DNA from: MnTg04 sp036443455
GTDB taxonomy: Bacteria > Pseudomonadota > Gammaproteobacteria > Steroidobacterales > MnTg04
DNA length: 7,380 nt
Assembly (NCBI GenBank): GCA_036443455.1
Contig: JAZFYI010000188.1
Span: 1 to 7,380 of the forward strand
Direction of reading: 5' to 3'
Notes under the pieces: generated by a model
The model's database searches: none
The model's input: only the letters and a program-made list of their open reading frames with translations
What the model was told of the DNA's origin: nothing
Part shown: positions 1-6,141 of the stretch, piece after piece
How the letters are laid out: each line of letters starts with the position of its first letter
How positions within the stretch are numbered: the stretch's first letter is position 1
Position numbers and translations under genes: made by a program

Positions 1-366
1 CCCGAGGAGCAGGTTCGCGATACGATTTTGCAAGCGGAGCTGGCGGCCGAGGCGCGCGACATGGGCGCAATTCGCGAGCTCGTACACGAAGAATATCAGG
101 ACCGGAGCGGTCGTGACCGCCGCATGCTGATCAACCAGGTGCGCTTGTACCTGATGGCGCGCCAGTCGCTGGAACTGCTGGTCAAGATCAATGACATCAA
201 ATTTACCGCGAACGACTTCGCCGAAGTCGATGTCACGGCCGCCGGGCTGGGGCTGCGCGCCGGCATGGAAGGTCTCGGGCTGACCGCCGATAGTGATCAC
301 TACCAGATAGACCTGGCGAGAGACGATGACGGAAACTGGTTGCTGATCGGCGCGCGCGGTCTCTGA
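1..366 (+). CDS. NTF2-like hypothetical protein, 3' part only
   Basis: The frame is open from the first base of the window and stops at 364-366, so the true start lies upstream and 121 codons are visible. An internal TTG at 28 and ATG at 61 exist, but the frame reads through them from base 1 with conserved-looking sequence (PEEQVRDTI). The fragment has the alpha-then-beta character of a small NTF2/SnoaL-like fold: an N-terminal helix (AELAAEARDMGAIRELV), a GRDRRMLINQVRLYL helix, then alternating strands ending in a DDDGNWLLIGARG strand, typical of the last NTF2 strand. I recall similar short gammaproteobacterial proteins of unknown function. No catalytic residues can be assigned. It is followed after 39 bp by the amidohydrolase gene on the same strand, so co-transcription is possible but unproven. 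The fold is a family-resemblance call; the function is unknown. Confidence 0.7.
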   Translation, partial: PEEQVRDTILQAELAAEARDMGAIRELVHEEYQDRSGRDRRMLINQVRLYLMARQSLELLVKINDIKFTANDFAEVDVTAAGLGLRAGMEGLGLTADSDHYQIDLARDDDGNWLLIGARGL

Positions 367-392
367 CAGAAGCGCCGTTACATTCTGATGCA

Positions 393-400
393 TCAAGGGA
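393..400 (+). promoter_or_regulatory. Ribosome binding site deciding the amidohydrolase start
   Basis: TCAAGGGA lies 5 nt before ATG 406 and inside the short extension that ATG 388 would add. ATG 388 has no purine-rich stretch before it. This favours 406 as the translation start and places the hydrophobic signal segment directly at the N-terminus. Confidence 0.6.
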
Positions 401-405
401 AAACC

Positions 406-1737
406 ATGCCTGCAATGGGAAAGAGTAATTTGTTTTTGACAGTCATATTTTTGAGCGGCTGCATGCTATACGGTGCGGCGGGCGCACAGGAAAACGATTT
501 GTTGTCCCAGGCCAGGGCAGCGACGCAGGATATCGAGGCGCAACTGATCGATTGGCGGCGTTATTTTCACGCCAACCCGGAGCTGAGCAACCGGGAATTC
601 AAGACTTCTGCGACCATTGCGGATCATTTGCGGGCGCTGGGTCTGGATGTGGAAACGGGCGTCGCCCATACCGGTGTCGTGGCCTTGATCCGTGGCAAGA
701 GCCTGCATCCGATGGTGGCATTACGCGCCGATATCGATGCGCTGCCGGTTACGGAGCCGACCGGTCTGCCATTTGCTTCGCTCGTGACCACGACATTCAA
801 CGACCAGCAAACCGGCATCATGCACGCATGTGGCCACGATACGCATATCTCGATTCTGATGGCGGCCGCCCAGGTTCTGACCGGTATGCGCAGTCAATTG
901 GCAGGCTCGGTGCTGCTGATTTTTCAGCCGGCGGAGGAAGGCCCGCCGGAGGGCGAGAAAGGCGGAGCGCGGCTGATGCTGGACGAGGGTCTGTTCGAGC
1001 GTTTCCCGGTGGATGTAGCGTTTGGTCTCCATACCTGGTCAGCGCTCAATGCGGGTGTGATCGGTTATCGCAGCGGGCCGATGATGGCCAGCTATGACAA
1101 CTTCAAGATTCGCGTACAGGGCCTCCAGGCGCATGCATCGAAACCGTGGATGAGCATCGACCCGATCGTCGTCGCCTCGCAGATCGTGCTCGGTATCCAG
1201 ACCATCGCCAGCCGCCAGGTTAATGTTACGCTGGCGCCGTCGGTCATATCGATCGGCAGTATCCACGGCGGCATCCGCAACAACATCATTCCCGACGATG
1301 TAGAAATGCTGGGGACGATCCGCGCGTTCGATGCCGGGATGCGCAAGGATATCCAGCGCCGGTTGGTGACCACCGTGGAAAAAATTGCCGAATCCGCCGG
1401 GACCACGGCCACTGTCGATTTCCGTTATGGTTACCCGGTGACCGTCAATGACTCGGAACTGACCGAAGCAATGCTGCCAACTTTACGATCGATCGCCGGC
1501 GTGGACAACGTCATCGAAATTGATTTGATCACCGGTGCCGAGGATTTCTCCTATTTCCAGCAAGAGGTCCCCGGGTTTTATTTCATGCTCGGAGCCACCC
1601 CGGCCGGTCAGGATGCGGAGCAAGCGCCAACCAACCACTCGCCACTTTTTTTCGTCGATGAGAGCACCTTGCTGGTCGGGCTGGATGCCCTGGTCGGCGT
1701 CACGCTGAACTACATGGATTCAGAAGGAAGCGATTAA
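406..1737 (+). CDS. Exported M20-family amidohydrolase / metallopeptidase
   Basis: A 443-residue protein of the M20D type (the HipO, AbgB and IAA-amino-acid hydrolase group), which hydrolyses amide bonds of N-acyl amino acids or small peptides using two metal ions. The ligand set is complete: Cys142 and His144 (HACGHD), Glu178 after the likely catalytic Glu177 (QPAEEG), His209 (GLH) and His411 (TNHSP). ADIDALPV (108-115) and GAEDFSYF (377-384) are further family motifs. The insert around 220-340, with GLQAHASKPW, is the dimerisation domain. I chose ATG 406 over ATG 388 because AAGGGA (395-400) sits at good Shine-Dalgarno distance. The N-terminus is an export signal, either a lipoprotein type (LSGC, Cys19) or a normal signal peptide cut after GAAGA (27). 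Export points to a periplasmic peptide or N-acyl amino acid scavenging role. The substrate cannot be read from the sequence. Confidence 0.93.
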   Translation: MPAMGKSNLFLTVIFLSGCMLYGAAGAQENDLLSQARAATQDIEAQLIDWRRYFHANPELSNREFKTSATIADHLRALGLDVETGVAHTGVVALIRGKSLHPMVALRADIDALPVTEPTGLPFASLVTTTFNDQQTGIMHACGHDTHISILMAAAQVLTGMRSQLAGSVLLIFQPAEEGPPEGEKGGARLMLDEGLFERFPVDVAFGLHTWSALNAGVIGYRSGPMMASYDNFKIRVQGLQAHASKPWMSIDPIVVASQIVLGIQTIASRQVNVTLAPSVISIGSIHGGIRNNIIPDDVEMLGTIRAFDAGMRKDIQRRLVTTVEKIAESAGTTATVDFRYGYPVTVNDSELTEAMLPTLRSIAGVDNVIEIDLITGAEDFSYFQQEVPGFYFMLGATPAGQDAEQAPTNHSPLFFVDESTLLVGLDALVGVTLNYMDSEGSD

Positions 1738-1740
1738 TGA

Positions 1741-2058
1741 TCAGGGCTTTTTGTTTTTCCTGCCCAGGATCGCCGAAATACCCTCACCGATAATCGCCGC
1801 ACCGGTCCGGGTCGCGGTTCTCGTTGCGTTCTCCAGCACTTCCACCGATGGGATGGACGACACGCCATCGATGACGCCCTGGCGAACCCTTCGCTCGATC
1901 TCGTCGCCGAGCAGCGCGGATTTTTCATCGAGCAGCCGGTCGATTTCCTGGCTGAGCGACTTGCGCCACCACAGCCACGCGGCGCCGATCGTAAACGCGC
2001 TGGCGAGTATGGCGCTCAACAGCATCCAGGCGATTTGTGTGCTCATGATGGTCTCCAT
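1741..2058 (-). CDS. Small single-pass membrane protein, third gene of the pdsRS unit
   Basis: A protein of 105 residues, or 101 if ATG 2046 is used. Both starts have a plausible ribosome site: AGGA 5 nt before 2058 and GGAG 6 nt before 2046. Residues about 9-30 form one transmembrane segment (IAWMLLSAILASAFTIGAAW) followed by WWRK, which suggests a cytoplasmic C-terminus. Next comes a charged helical stretch (SQEIDRLLDEKSALLGDEIERRV, about 34-56), possibly coiled coil. A small-residue-rich segment (TGAAIIGEGISAIL, about 86-99) and a basic tail GRKNKKP end the protein. It begins 18 bp after the kinase stop codon on the same strand, so it is almost certainly co-transcribed with the two-component genes and may assist or modulate the sensor. 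I do not recognise the family. Its stop codon lies 3 bp from the stop of the convergent amidohydrolase gene. Confidence 0.75.
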   Translation of the reverse strand: METIMSTQIAWMLLSAILASAFTIGAAWLWWRKSLSQEIDRLLDEKSALLGDEIERRVRQGVIDGVSSIPSVEVLENATRTATRTGAAIIGEGISAILGRKNKKP

Positions 2059-2076
2059 CGAAATCCTGCCGTAGGT

Positions 2077-4119
2077 TCAGTTTAACGGTTTTGCCAGCGG
2101 CAAGGTGATGCTGAACATGACGCCGCCATCTCGCGGCAGATTTTCCGCATTCGCCTCGCCACCGTGAAACTGGGTGATCAGGCGCACGATGTAAAGGCCG
2201 AGACCCAGGTGTGGTTTGGCGCCTTTTTTCTCGCGCCGCGAAACCATGGAGTCGAATAATTGTCCCCGCAGTTCTTCCGGCAGTGGCGGCCCGGGGTTGC
2301 TGACCGCGATGCAGCAGGATTTTTCGGCACAGCTCAAGGCGATTCTTATCCAGCTGCCATCGGCCGCGAAATCCGCCGCATTGTCCACCAGCTTGTCCAT
2401 CAGTTGCGCCAGCAGATCGGGGGAGGCCTCCACGACACAGGGCCGGTTCACGGTCGCAACCCGGATTTCATGATGCGGGTACGCGCTTTGGTACGCCTCG
2501 CCTATATCCTTGATCCAGGCGCACAAGTCGAGCGATTCGATGGCCGCGCCCTTGATGGATGCCTCGACCCGCGATGCTTCCGACATGGCATTGAGAATTC
2601 GTTTGAGGCGGTTGGACCCATCCAGCGCCCTGCGGGTGTATTCCCGCGACTCGCGTGACAGCTCTTCGTGCTCGAGATTTTCCAGCGAAGAGTGAACCAC
2701 CGCCAGCGGTGTGCGCAGTTCATGAGAAAGCTTACTGGCCAGCGTTTCGAGGTACTGGTGATAGCCCCGCAGCCGGTCGAGCATCGCGGCGAAACTGCGC
2801 GACAAGTCGCCGATCTCATCGCCGGCATCGGTTCCCGGAATATTGCCCAGGATACGGCCATCCGCGCTGACCGCCGATTCGGCGGCATTTTTTAACCGGC
2901 GGATCCGAAACGCGAGTAACGACGCCAGGCCGAGCAGGCCGAGCGCCGCAACGCTGACCGCGATCAGGGTCAGATTCATCAGGCGTCGCAACGCGTTGTT
3001 GGTTAGCGTCAGGATTGCCTCGCTGCCTTGTTCGATCACGACGCTACCCACCACCTGGCCAGAAATCTCGATGGGTGCAAAAACCGTGGCCACGGCCCGG
3101 TCGCCTTCGGGTAGCAGGTTCCAGGTGCCGGCAGCCTGGCCCGACAAAGCACTCTCACTGGCCGCCGGTGGCAGGCGCCCGGCACGCCCGGTGGCCGCTC
3201 TTTGCAGGTCGCCGGTGCCGAGTATCACCTGGTAAAGGCGATCCAGCCAGGCGGAAGCATCGGCGATGTCTCGCGGTGGCGGCGTGCCGATCTCACCGTA
3301 GCGGGCCAGTTCCCAGCCCTGGCGATCGCCGACTCGGAGCAAAAGTCCCGGCCTGTGATAGGGCGCGAGGGTGGCGGCCAACTCGGCCGAGGGTCTGACG
3401 ATCATCCCCGGTTCCGGCCGGGTCGGGTCCATGGTGCCGATCAAGGCGCCATTGGCGCCATGGTCTTTCAGCAAAAAGCCGAGCCGTGCGCCCAGCATCT
3501 CGCGCGGAATGCGAATTTCCAGGTTGAACCCATCGCCGGTAGGTTGCCATTCGGCCTGTATCCGGGTTTCACGATCGCCGCCTTGCCAGGGTCGATTCAC
3601 GGAACTTCGCTGGGCAAAAACCTGGCCGGGCGCCAGTGTCGAAAAGCGGTATGCCTGCAATTCCTGGTTGTTGTCTTCCGTTATCAGCAACACGCTGTCG
3701 CCTTCTGAATCACTGGTGGCGTAAACAACCTGCGGATCCGCGACTTGCAGAAACAACCAGGCGAAACGCTGACCCATGCCCAGTGCATAGCGAACTGACT
3801 GATCGTTGGCGCCCATACCGGTCAGCGCACCCGGATCCAGCGCCCAGTCTTCAACGAAGCCATCGAGCGTTGGCGAAGTGTGCAATGAAAACTGGTAAAC
3901 AGAGATTGCGCCGTCGATGGGTTCCGCGAGCCGGGGGTCCGGATAAACCAGCTCTTGCCGATCCGCCAGTTGCCTGGCCACCGCCTGGGCGTTGCCCAGC
4001 AGCGCGCCGGTGTGGGAGCGGCGCAGCGCATCTTCCATTTCCCGCACGTACTGGCAACCCGCCCATGGCAGCACCAGCGTCAGCAGGCTTACCAGCAACA
4101 ACTGCAGTCGCAGGCTCAT
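2077..4119 (-). CDS. pdsS: PdsS-like sensor histidine kinase (proteobacterial dedicated sortase type)
   Basis: A 680-residue inner-membrane kinase. TM1 is at about 4-20, and a large periplasmic region runs to about 378. TM2 is at about 382-405, followed by a HAMP-like linker (406-455), a HisKA domain with phospho-acceptor His466 (SHELRTP) and an ATPase domain: N-box DKLVDN (575-580), G1 region SNPGPPLP (607-614), F-box LFDSMVS (621-627) and G2 GLGLYIV (639-645). The periplasmic part starts with a CBM9-like fold: LDGFVEDW (85-92) opens it, and EIRIPREMLG...LGFLLKDH (201-220) resembles its closing strands. This suggests sensing of a glycan or other extracellular ligand. A second periplasmic stretch (about 259-370) may be a PAS/Cache-like unit. 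The N-terminal signature (LLPWAGCQYVREME) and the architecture match, from memory, the marine_sort_HK family (TIGR03785). The start overlaps the pdsR stop by 4 nt (ATGA). The symbol follows that family match. No sortase is nearby. Confidence 0.85.
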   Translation of the reverse strand: MSLRLQLLLVSLLTLVLPWAGCQYVREMEDALRRSHTGALLGNAQAVARQLADRQELVYPDPRLAEPIDGAISVYQFSLHTSPTLDGFVEDWALDPGALTGMGANDQSVRYALGMGQRFAWLFLQVADPQVVYATSDSEGDSVLLITEDNNQELQAYRFSTLAPGQVFAQRSSVNRPWQGGDRETRIQAEWQPTGDGFNLEIRIPREMLGARLGFLLKDHGANGALIGTMDPTRPEPGMIVRPSAELAATLAPYHRPGLLLRVGDRQGWELARYGEIGTPPPRDIADASAWLDRLYQVILGTGDLQRAATGRAGRLPPAASESALSGQAAGTWNLLPEGDRAVATVFAPIEISGQVVGSVVIEQGSEAILTLTNNALRRLMNLTLIAVSVAALGLLGLASLLAFRIRRLKNAAESAVSADGRILGNIPGTDAGDEIGDLSRSFAAMLDRLRGYHQYLETLASKLSHELRTPLAVVHSSLENLEHEELSRESREYTRRALDGSNRLKRILNAMSEASRVEASIKGAAIESLDLCAWIKDIGEAYQSAYPHHEIRVATVNRPCVVEASPDLLAQLMDKLVDNAADFAADGSWIRIALSCAEKSCCIAVSNPGPPLPEELRGQLFDSMVSRREKKGAKPHLGLGLYIVRLITQFHGGEANAENLPRDGGVMFSITLPLAKPLN

Positions 4120-4808
4120 TCCTCTACCCAGCGATACCCCATGCCATAGACGGTCTCGATGGCATTGAAATCCGGCGCCAGCTCGCAGAACTTGTGGCGA
4201 ATGCGTTTGATGTGGGTGGTGATGGTGTGGTCATCGAGCACGGTATTGGCGGCATCCATCAGTTGTTGCCGGTTCTTGACATGACCGGGAAAACGCGCGA
4301 GCGCATGGACCAGCCAGAACTCGGTCAGGCTCAACGGGATTTTCTCGCCGTCCCAGTGGGCGCTCAGCCGGTCGATATCCAGTTCCAGCTTGCCCTTGAC
4401 CAGTTTCTGCTCTTGCTTGACCGGCTGGCTCAAGGCCTCGACCCGCCGGAACAACGCGTTCACGCGGGCCAGGATCTGGCTGATGCTGATGTCCTTGGTC
4501 AGGTAATCGTCGGCGCCCAGCCGCAGACCCGAGATCACATCGAGTTCGCTGTCCAATGCGGTCAGGAAAATGATCGGCAGTTCCGGGCTCCTGGTTCGTA
4601 ACTCGCGGCACAGGTCAAAACCGCCTTCCGCCTCATCGCCCAGGCTGACATCGATGATGACCAGGTCGGGCAGGCGCACCGCAAAGGCTTCCAGCGATTG
4701 CTTGCGGTCGCTATAGCCGCTGACCTTGTAGCCCTGGCGGGCGAAGGCCGCCGAGTAGTTTTCACGGATAGCGGTTTCGTCTTCGACAATCGCAATATGT
4801 TTAGCCAT
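4116..4808 (-). CDS. pdsR: PdsR-like response regulator, OmpR-type DNA-binding output
   Basis: A 230-residue two-domain response regulator that should be phosphorylated by the adjacent kinase and bind DNA. The receiver domain (about 3-120) has the acidic pair Glu9/Asp10, phospho-acceptor Asp53 (VIIDVSLGDE), Thr83 (FLTALDSE) and Lys105 (YLTKDIS). The winged helix (about 135-228) has the recognition-helix segment DDHTITTHIKRIRHKF (192-207) and ends with ETVYGMGYRW. The unusual GDEAEGGFDLCREL after the phosphorylation site, LRLGADDYLTKDIS, and the C-terminus match, from memory, the marine_sort_RR family (TIGR03787), which partners sortase-associated kinases. ATG 4808 has no strong ribosome site before it (ACAGTCACACCC), but it is the only start that preserves the receiver N-terminus. 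It is the first gene of the pdsR-pdsS-small membrane protein unit. Confidence 0.9.
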   Translation of the reverse strand: MAKHIAIVEDETAIRENYSAAFARQGYKVSGYSDRKQSLEAFAVRLPDLVIIDVSLGDEAEGGFDLCRELRTRSPELPIIFLTALDSELDVISGLRLGADDYLTKDISISQILARVNALFRRVEALSQPVKQEQKLVKGKLELDIDRLSAHWDGEKIPLSLTEFWLVHALARFPGHVKNRQQLMDAANTVLDDHTITTHIKRIRHKFCELAPDFNAIETVYGMGYRWVEE

Positions 4809-4908
4809 GGGTGTGACTGTAAACGGAAATGGCGCCGCTGTTAATTATTTAGCCCGTGTGCGGACAAGGATCGAGCAACTGCGCGAGCGCATTCATGAAT
4901 AATCCAGG
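4809..4908 (-). promoter_or_regulatory. Probable pdsR promoter region
   Basis: This 100-bp gap between the merR stop codon and the pdsR start must carry any dedicated pdsR promoter. Read on the minus strand, it holds an AT-rich block (TAAATAATTAA, around 4842-4852) suitable for a -10 region, with TTGTCC about 10-14 bp upstream, which is too close for a consensus -35. A perfect ATTCATGAAT palindrome lies at 4891-4900 and a near-palindrome GCGCGAGCGC at 4881-4890. I cannot fix the promoter precisely. No hairpin followed by a T-run is visible, so read-through from merR is possible. Confidence 0.35.
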
Positions 4909-5343
4909 CTAGGCGCTGCGACTCTCTTCCAAGGGCTGATACAGCGCGTCGATGACCGGGCACAAAGGGATCGAATCGCCGCTGCATTCGGCGGCCATCT
5001 GCAACAAAGCTTTTTCGAGGCGCTTGAGGTGGTCTATTTTCTCCCTGATTTCCTCGACATGATCCATGGTCAGCGTCTTGATATCCTGACAGCTGTACTG
5101 ATGTTCATCGACCAGGCCCAGCAATTGTCTGATCTGCGCCATCGTAAACCCCAGTTTTCGGCAGCGGCGGATGAAAGTCAGTCGTTTCAGGTGGTCTTCT
5201 TGGTAGAGTCGATGGCCACCGGCGCTGCGCGGCGGGTCCGGCAACAGGCCCTGCCGTTCGTAGTAGCGAATGGTTTCAATCTTGCAATCGGTTCTTGCAG
5301 ACAGGGCGCCGATGCCGATCGGGAAAAATTCAGGGTTTTTCAT
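4909..5343 (-). CDS. MerR-family metal-responsive regulator with three sensor-type cysteines
   Basis: A 144-residue MerR-type activator/repressor. The N-terminal winged helix-turn-helix is about 8-76 (IGALSARTDCKIETIRYYERQGLL, then HRLYQEDHLKRLTFIRR and LGFTMAQIRQLL). A dimerisation coiled coil follows (about 86-118), then a C-terminal metal loop. Cys85, Cys120 and Cys128 sit where MerR of Tn501 has its mercury ligands Cys82, Cys117 and Cys126: the first spacing (35) is identical, and the loop spacing is 8 instead of 9. The CPVIDAL after Cys128 resembles CPLIASL of MerR. Two extra cysteines (20 and 61) lie in the DNA-binding half. It is divergent from the MerT-like operon and its start is 10 bp from the -35 of that promoter, the classic merR arrangement, so it should control the operon and itself. 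Hg(II) is the likeliest inducer, but another thiophilic metal is possible, so I give no symbol. Confidence 0.9.
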   Translation of the reverse strand: MKNPEFFPIGIGALSARTDCKIETIRYYERQGLLPDPPRSAGGHRLYQEDHLKRLTFIRRCRKLGFTMAQIRQLLGLVDEHQYSCQDIKTLTMDHVEEIREKIDHLKRLEKALLQMAAECSGDSIPLCPVIDALYQPLEESRSA

Positions 5344-5353
5344 GGGAAATCGC

Positions 5354-5384
5354 TTGCATCTGTAGTTAGTACAGGTAATAGACT
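5354..5384 (+). promoter_or_regulatory. MerR-type promoter/operator with 19-bp spacer
   Basis: TTGCAT (5354-5359) as -35 and TAGACT (5379-5384) as -10 are separated by exactly 19 bp. This is the overlong spacing that MerR proteins correct by twisting DNA. The spacer carries a perfect dyad, CTGTA (5360-5364), N5, TACAG (5370-5374). The dyad position relative to the -35 matches the mer operator of Tn501 closely. Transcription should begin near 5391, leaving a leader of about 45 nt. The -35 and dyad are also close enough to the merR start (5343) for bound MerR to repress merR. Confidence 0.8.
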
Positions 5385-5435
5385 TAGAATCCCACGATTG
5401 GTTTCGTCATTTTTTATGTGACAGGGTGTTTTTTT

Positions 5436-5840
5436 ATGAATGAAGACAGCAAGACAGTATCCACAGACATTACCGGCAACCTGAAAAGACTGCTGGTTGC
5501 CTACGGCTTGCCAATCGTTGCCATTTCTCTAAGCGCCAATTACCTGCCGGTAACGCCGAGGACTGTGGTCTGGACGCTTTCCTTCCTGGTAATGGGTGGG
5601 GTTTGCGTTCGCAACGCAATGAGCTGCCGGCGAGTCCACTGTGCTTTTACCGGGCCCTGGTTCTTGCTCGCCGCACTCGCTTCGCTGCTGCATGGAACGG
5701 GACTCGTCGATTTTGGCGGTGCGCGGGGATGGGAATTGATCGGCAACATCGGCCTGTGGGGTGCATTTGCCGTATGGGTCGTCAGCGAAGCGATCTGGGG
5801 AAAGTATTTTGCCAAAGCTGGATCCAAATCCAATGCCTAG
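5436..5840 (+). CDS. Four-helix membrane protein with cysteine motif, first gene of the mer-like operon
   Basis: A 134-residue integral membrane protein. Likely transmembrane segments are about 17-35, 42-59, 73-90 and 101-122, with a charged N-terminus. Between segments 2 and 3 is a short loop with the motif NAMSCRRVHC, giving Cys57 (end of TM2), Cys64 and Cys69, followed by FTGPWFLL. Its cysteines and histidine (His68) could bind or relay a soft metal. I recall similar small membrane proteins near MerR/MerT genes in other Proteobacteria, but I know of no named family or function. I chose ATG 5436 because AGGG (5423-5426) lies 9 nt upstream. GTG 5418 would add six residues and consume that site. 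It is the first gene after the MerR-type promoter, and its stop codon overlaps the next start by 8 nt. A role in metal import, sequestration or sensing is inference. Confidence 0.8.
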   Translation: MNEDSKTVSTDITGNLKRLLVAYGLPIVAISLSANYLPVTPRTVVWTLSFLVMGGVCVRNAMSCRRVHCAFTGPWFLLAALASLLHGTGLVDFGGARGWELIGNIGLWGAFAVWVVSEAIWGKYFAKAGSKSNA

Positions 5841-6141
5841 GCCGAAGGTCCAGTTTCTGAGTTTCCCGGGTTGCCCGCTGGCAACGAAGGCGCGATTGGA
5901 ACTCGAAAAGGCATTGGCTGAATGCCGGCTGGGTGGTTACGAATGGGTCGACGTCATGGCCGAGGAGACGTCAGAAGAGCTGAAAGTCTGGGGGTCGCCG
6001 ACCATCCTGGTCAACGGCAAGGATGTAACCGGGAACCAGGGTGGCGATGGCGTCGGTTGCCGGATCTATGGCGGTGACCTGGGCGTTCCCGATGCGCAGA
6101 CCATTGTCGATTTCCTTGAGCGGAGCACGCAGGATGGATGA
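5833..6141 (+). CDS. Cytoplasmic thioredoxin/glutaredoxin-fold protein with single active-site cysteine
   Basis: A 102-residue soluble protein without a signal peptide. It shows a thioredoxin-like order: a first strand VQFLSF (6-11), an active-site-like loop GCPLATKARL (13-22) and helix, a strand YEWVDV (36-41), then GSPTILVNGKDV (54-65) with cis-Pro at residue 56, as in glutaredoxins and thioredoxins. Only Cys14 is present in the loop; the resolving position of a CxxC is Ala17. Other cysteines are Cys31 and Cys76 (GVGCRIYGG). This points to a monothiol exchange or metal-carrier role rather than classical disulfide reduction. ATG 5833 is chosen because it overlaps the preceding stop by 8 nt and starts right before the first strand. 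An earlier in-frame ATG at 5761 would add a polar, unlike extension lying wholly inside the upstream gene. It probably hands thiol-bound metal between the membrane proteins and cytoplasmic targets; this is inference. Confidence 0.82.
   Translation: MPRPKVQFLSFPGCPLATKARLELEKALAECRLGGYEWVDVMAEETSEELKVWGSPTILVNGKDVTGNQGGDGVGCRIYGGDLGVPDAQTIVDFLERSTQDG
6122..6125 (+). promoter_or_regulatory. Ribosome binding site for the MerT-like gene
   Basis: GGAG lies inside the end of the preceding coding region, 8 nt before ATG 6134. It supports that start over an in-frame ATG at 6041, which would add 31 residues without transporter character. Confidence 0.55.

Noticed and set aside
552..1097. Second plus-strand open frame inside the amidohydrolase gene
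   Set aside because: It overlaps conserved M20 motifs in another frame and shows Gly/Arg/Ala-rich composition typical of an out-of-frame reading.
1744..1765. GGGC ... GCCC inverted repeat in the convergent 3' region, as a bidirectional terminator
   Set aside because: The stem is only 4 bp with a 14-nt loop, and there is no U-run following it. The T-rich tract lies inside the loop and is part of the lysine/asparagine codons of the small membrane protein.
2260..2310. Kinase ATP-binding G1 box altered (NPGPP instead of DxGxG), suggesting a dead kinase
   Set aside because: His466, Asn580, the F-box and the GLGL box are intact, and Asn-type G1 boxes of the xNxGPP form occur in active kinases, so loss of function is not supported.
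3636..4601. Long plus-strand open frame opposite the kinase and regulator genes
   Set aside because: It is antisense to two clearly conserved genes, rich in Pro/Arg/Ala as expected of a shadow frame, and has no recognisable domain or ribosome site.
4891..4900. ATTCATGAAT palindrome as an operator
   Set aside because: A lone 10-bp palindrome without a second copy or a clear promoter position next to it is not enough; kept only as a note in the pdsR promoter entry.
5406..5422. GTCA ... TGAC inverted repeat in the leader of the mer-like operon
   Set aside because: Only 4-bp arms around an AT-rich loop; not distinguishable from chance.
5418..5435. GTG 5418 as start of the first operon gene
   Set aside because: It would include the AGGG ribosome site in the coding region and add residues (MTGCFF) without membrane-protein logic; ATG 5436 is better placed.
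5833..6141. Small protein as an organomercurial lyase (MerB) fragment
   Set aside because: It is too short and has a thioredoxin-type order with a cis-Pro motif; the MerB catalytic Cys/Cys/Asp arrangement is not seen.
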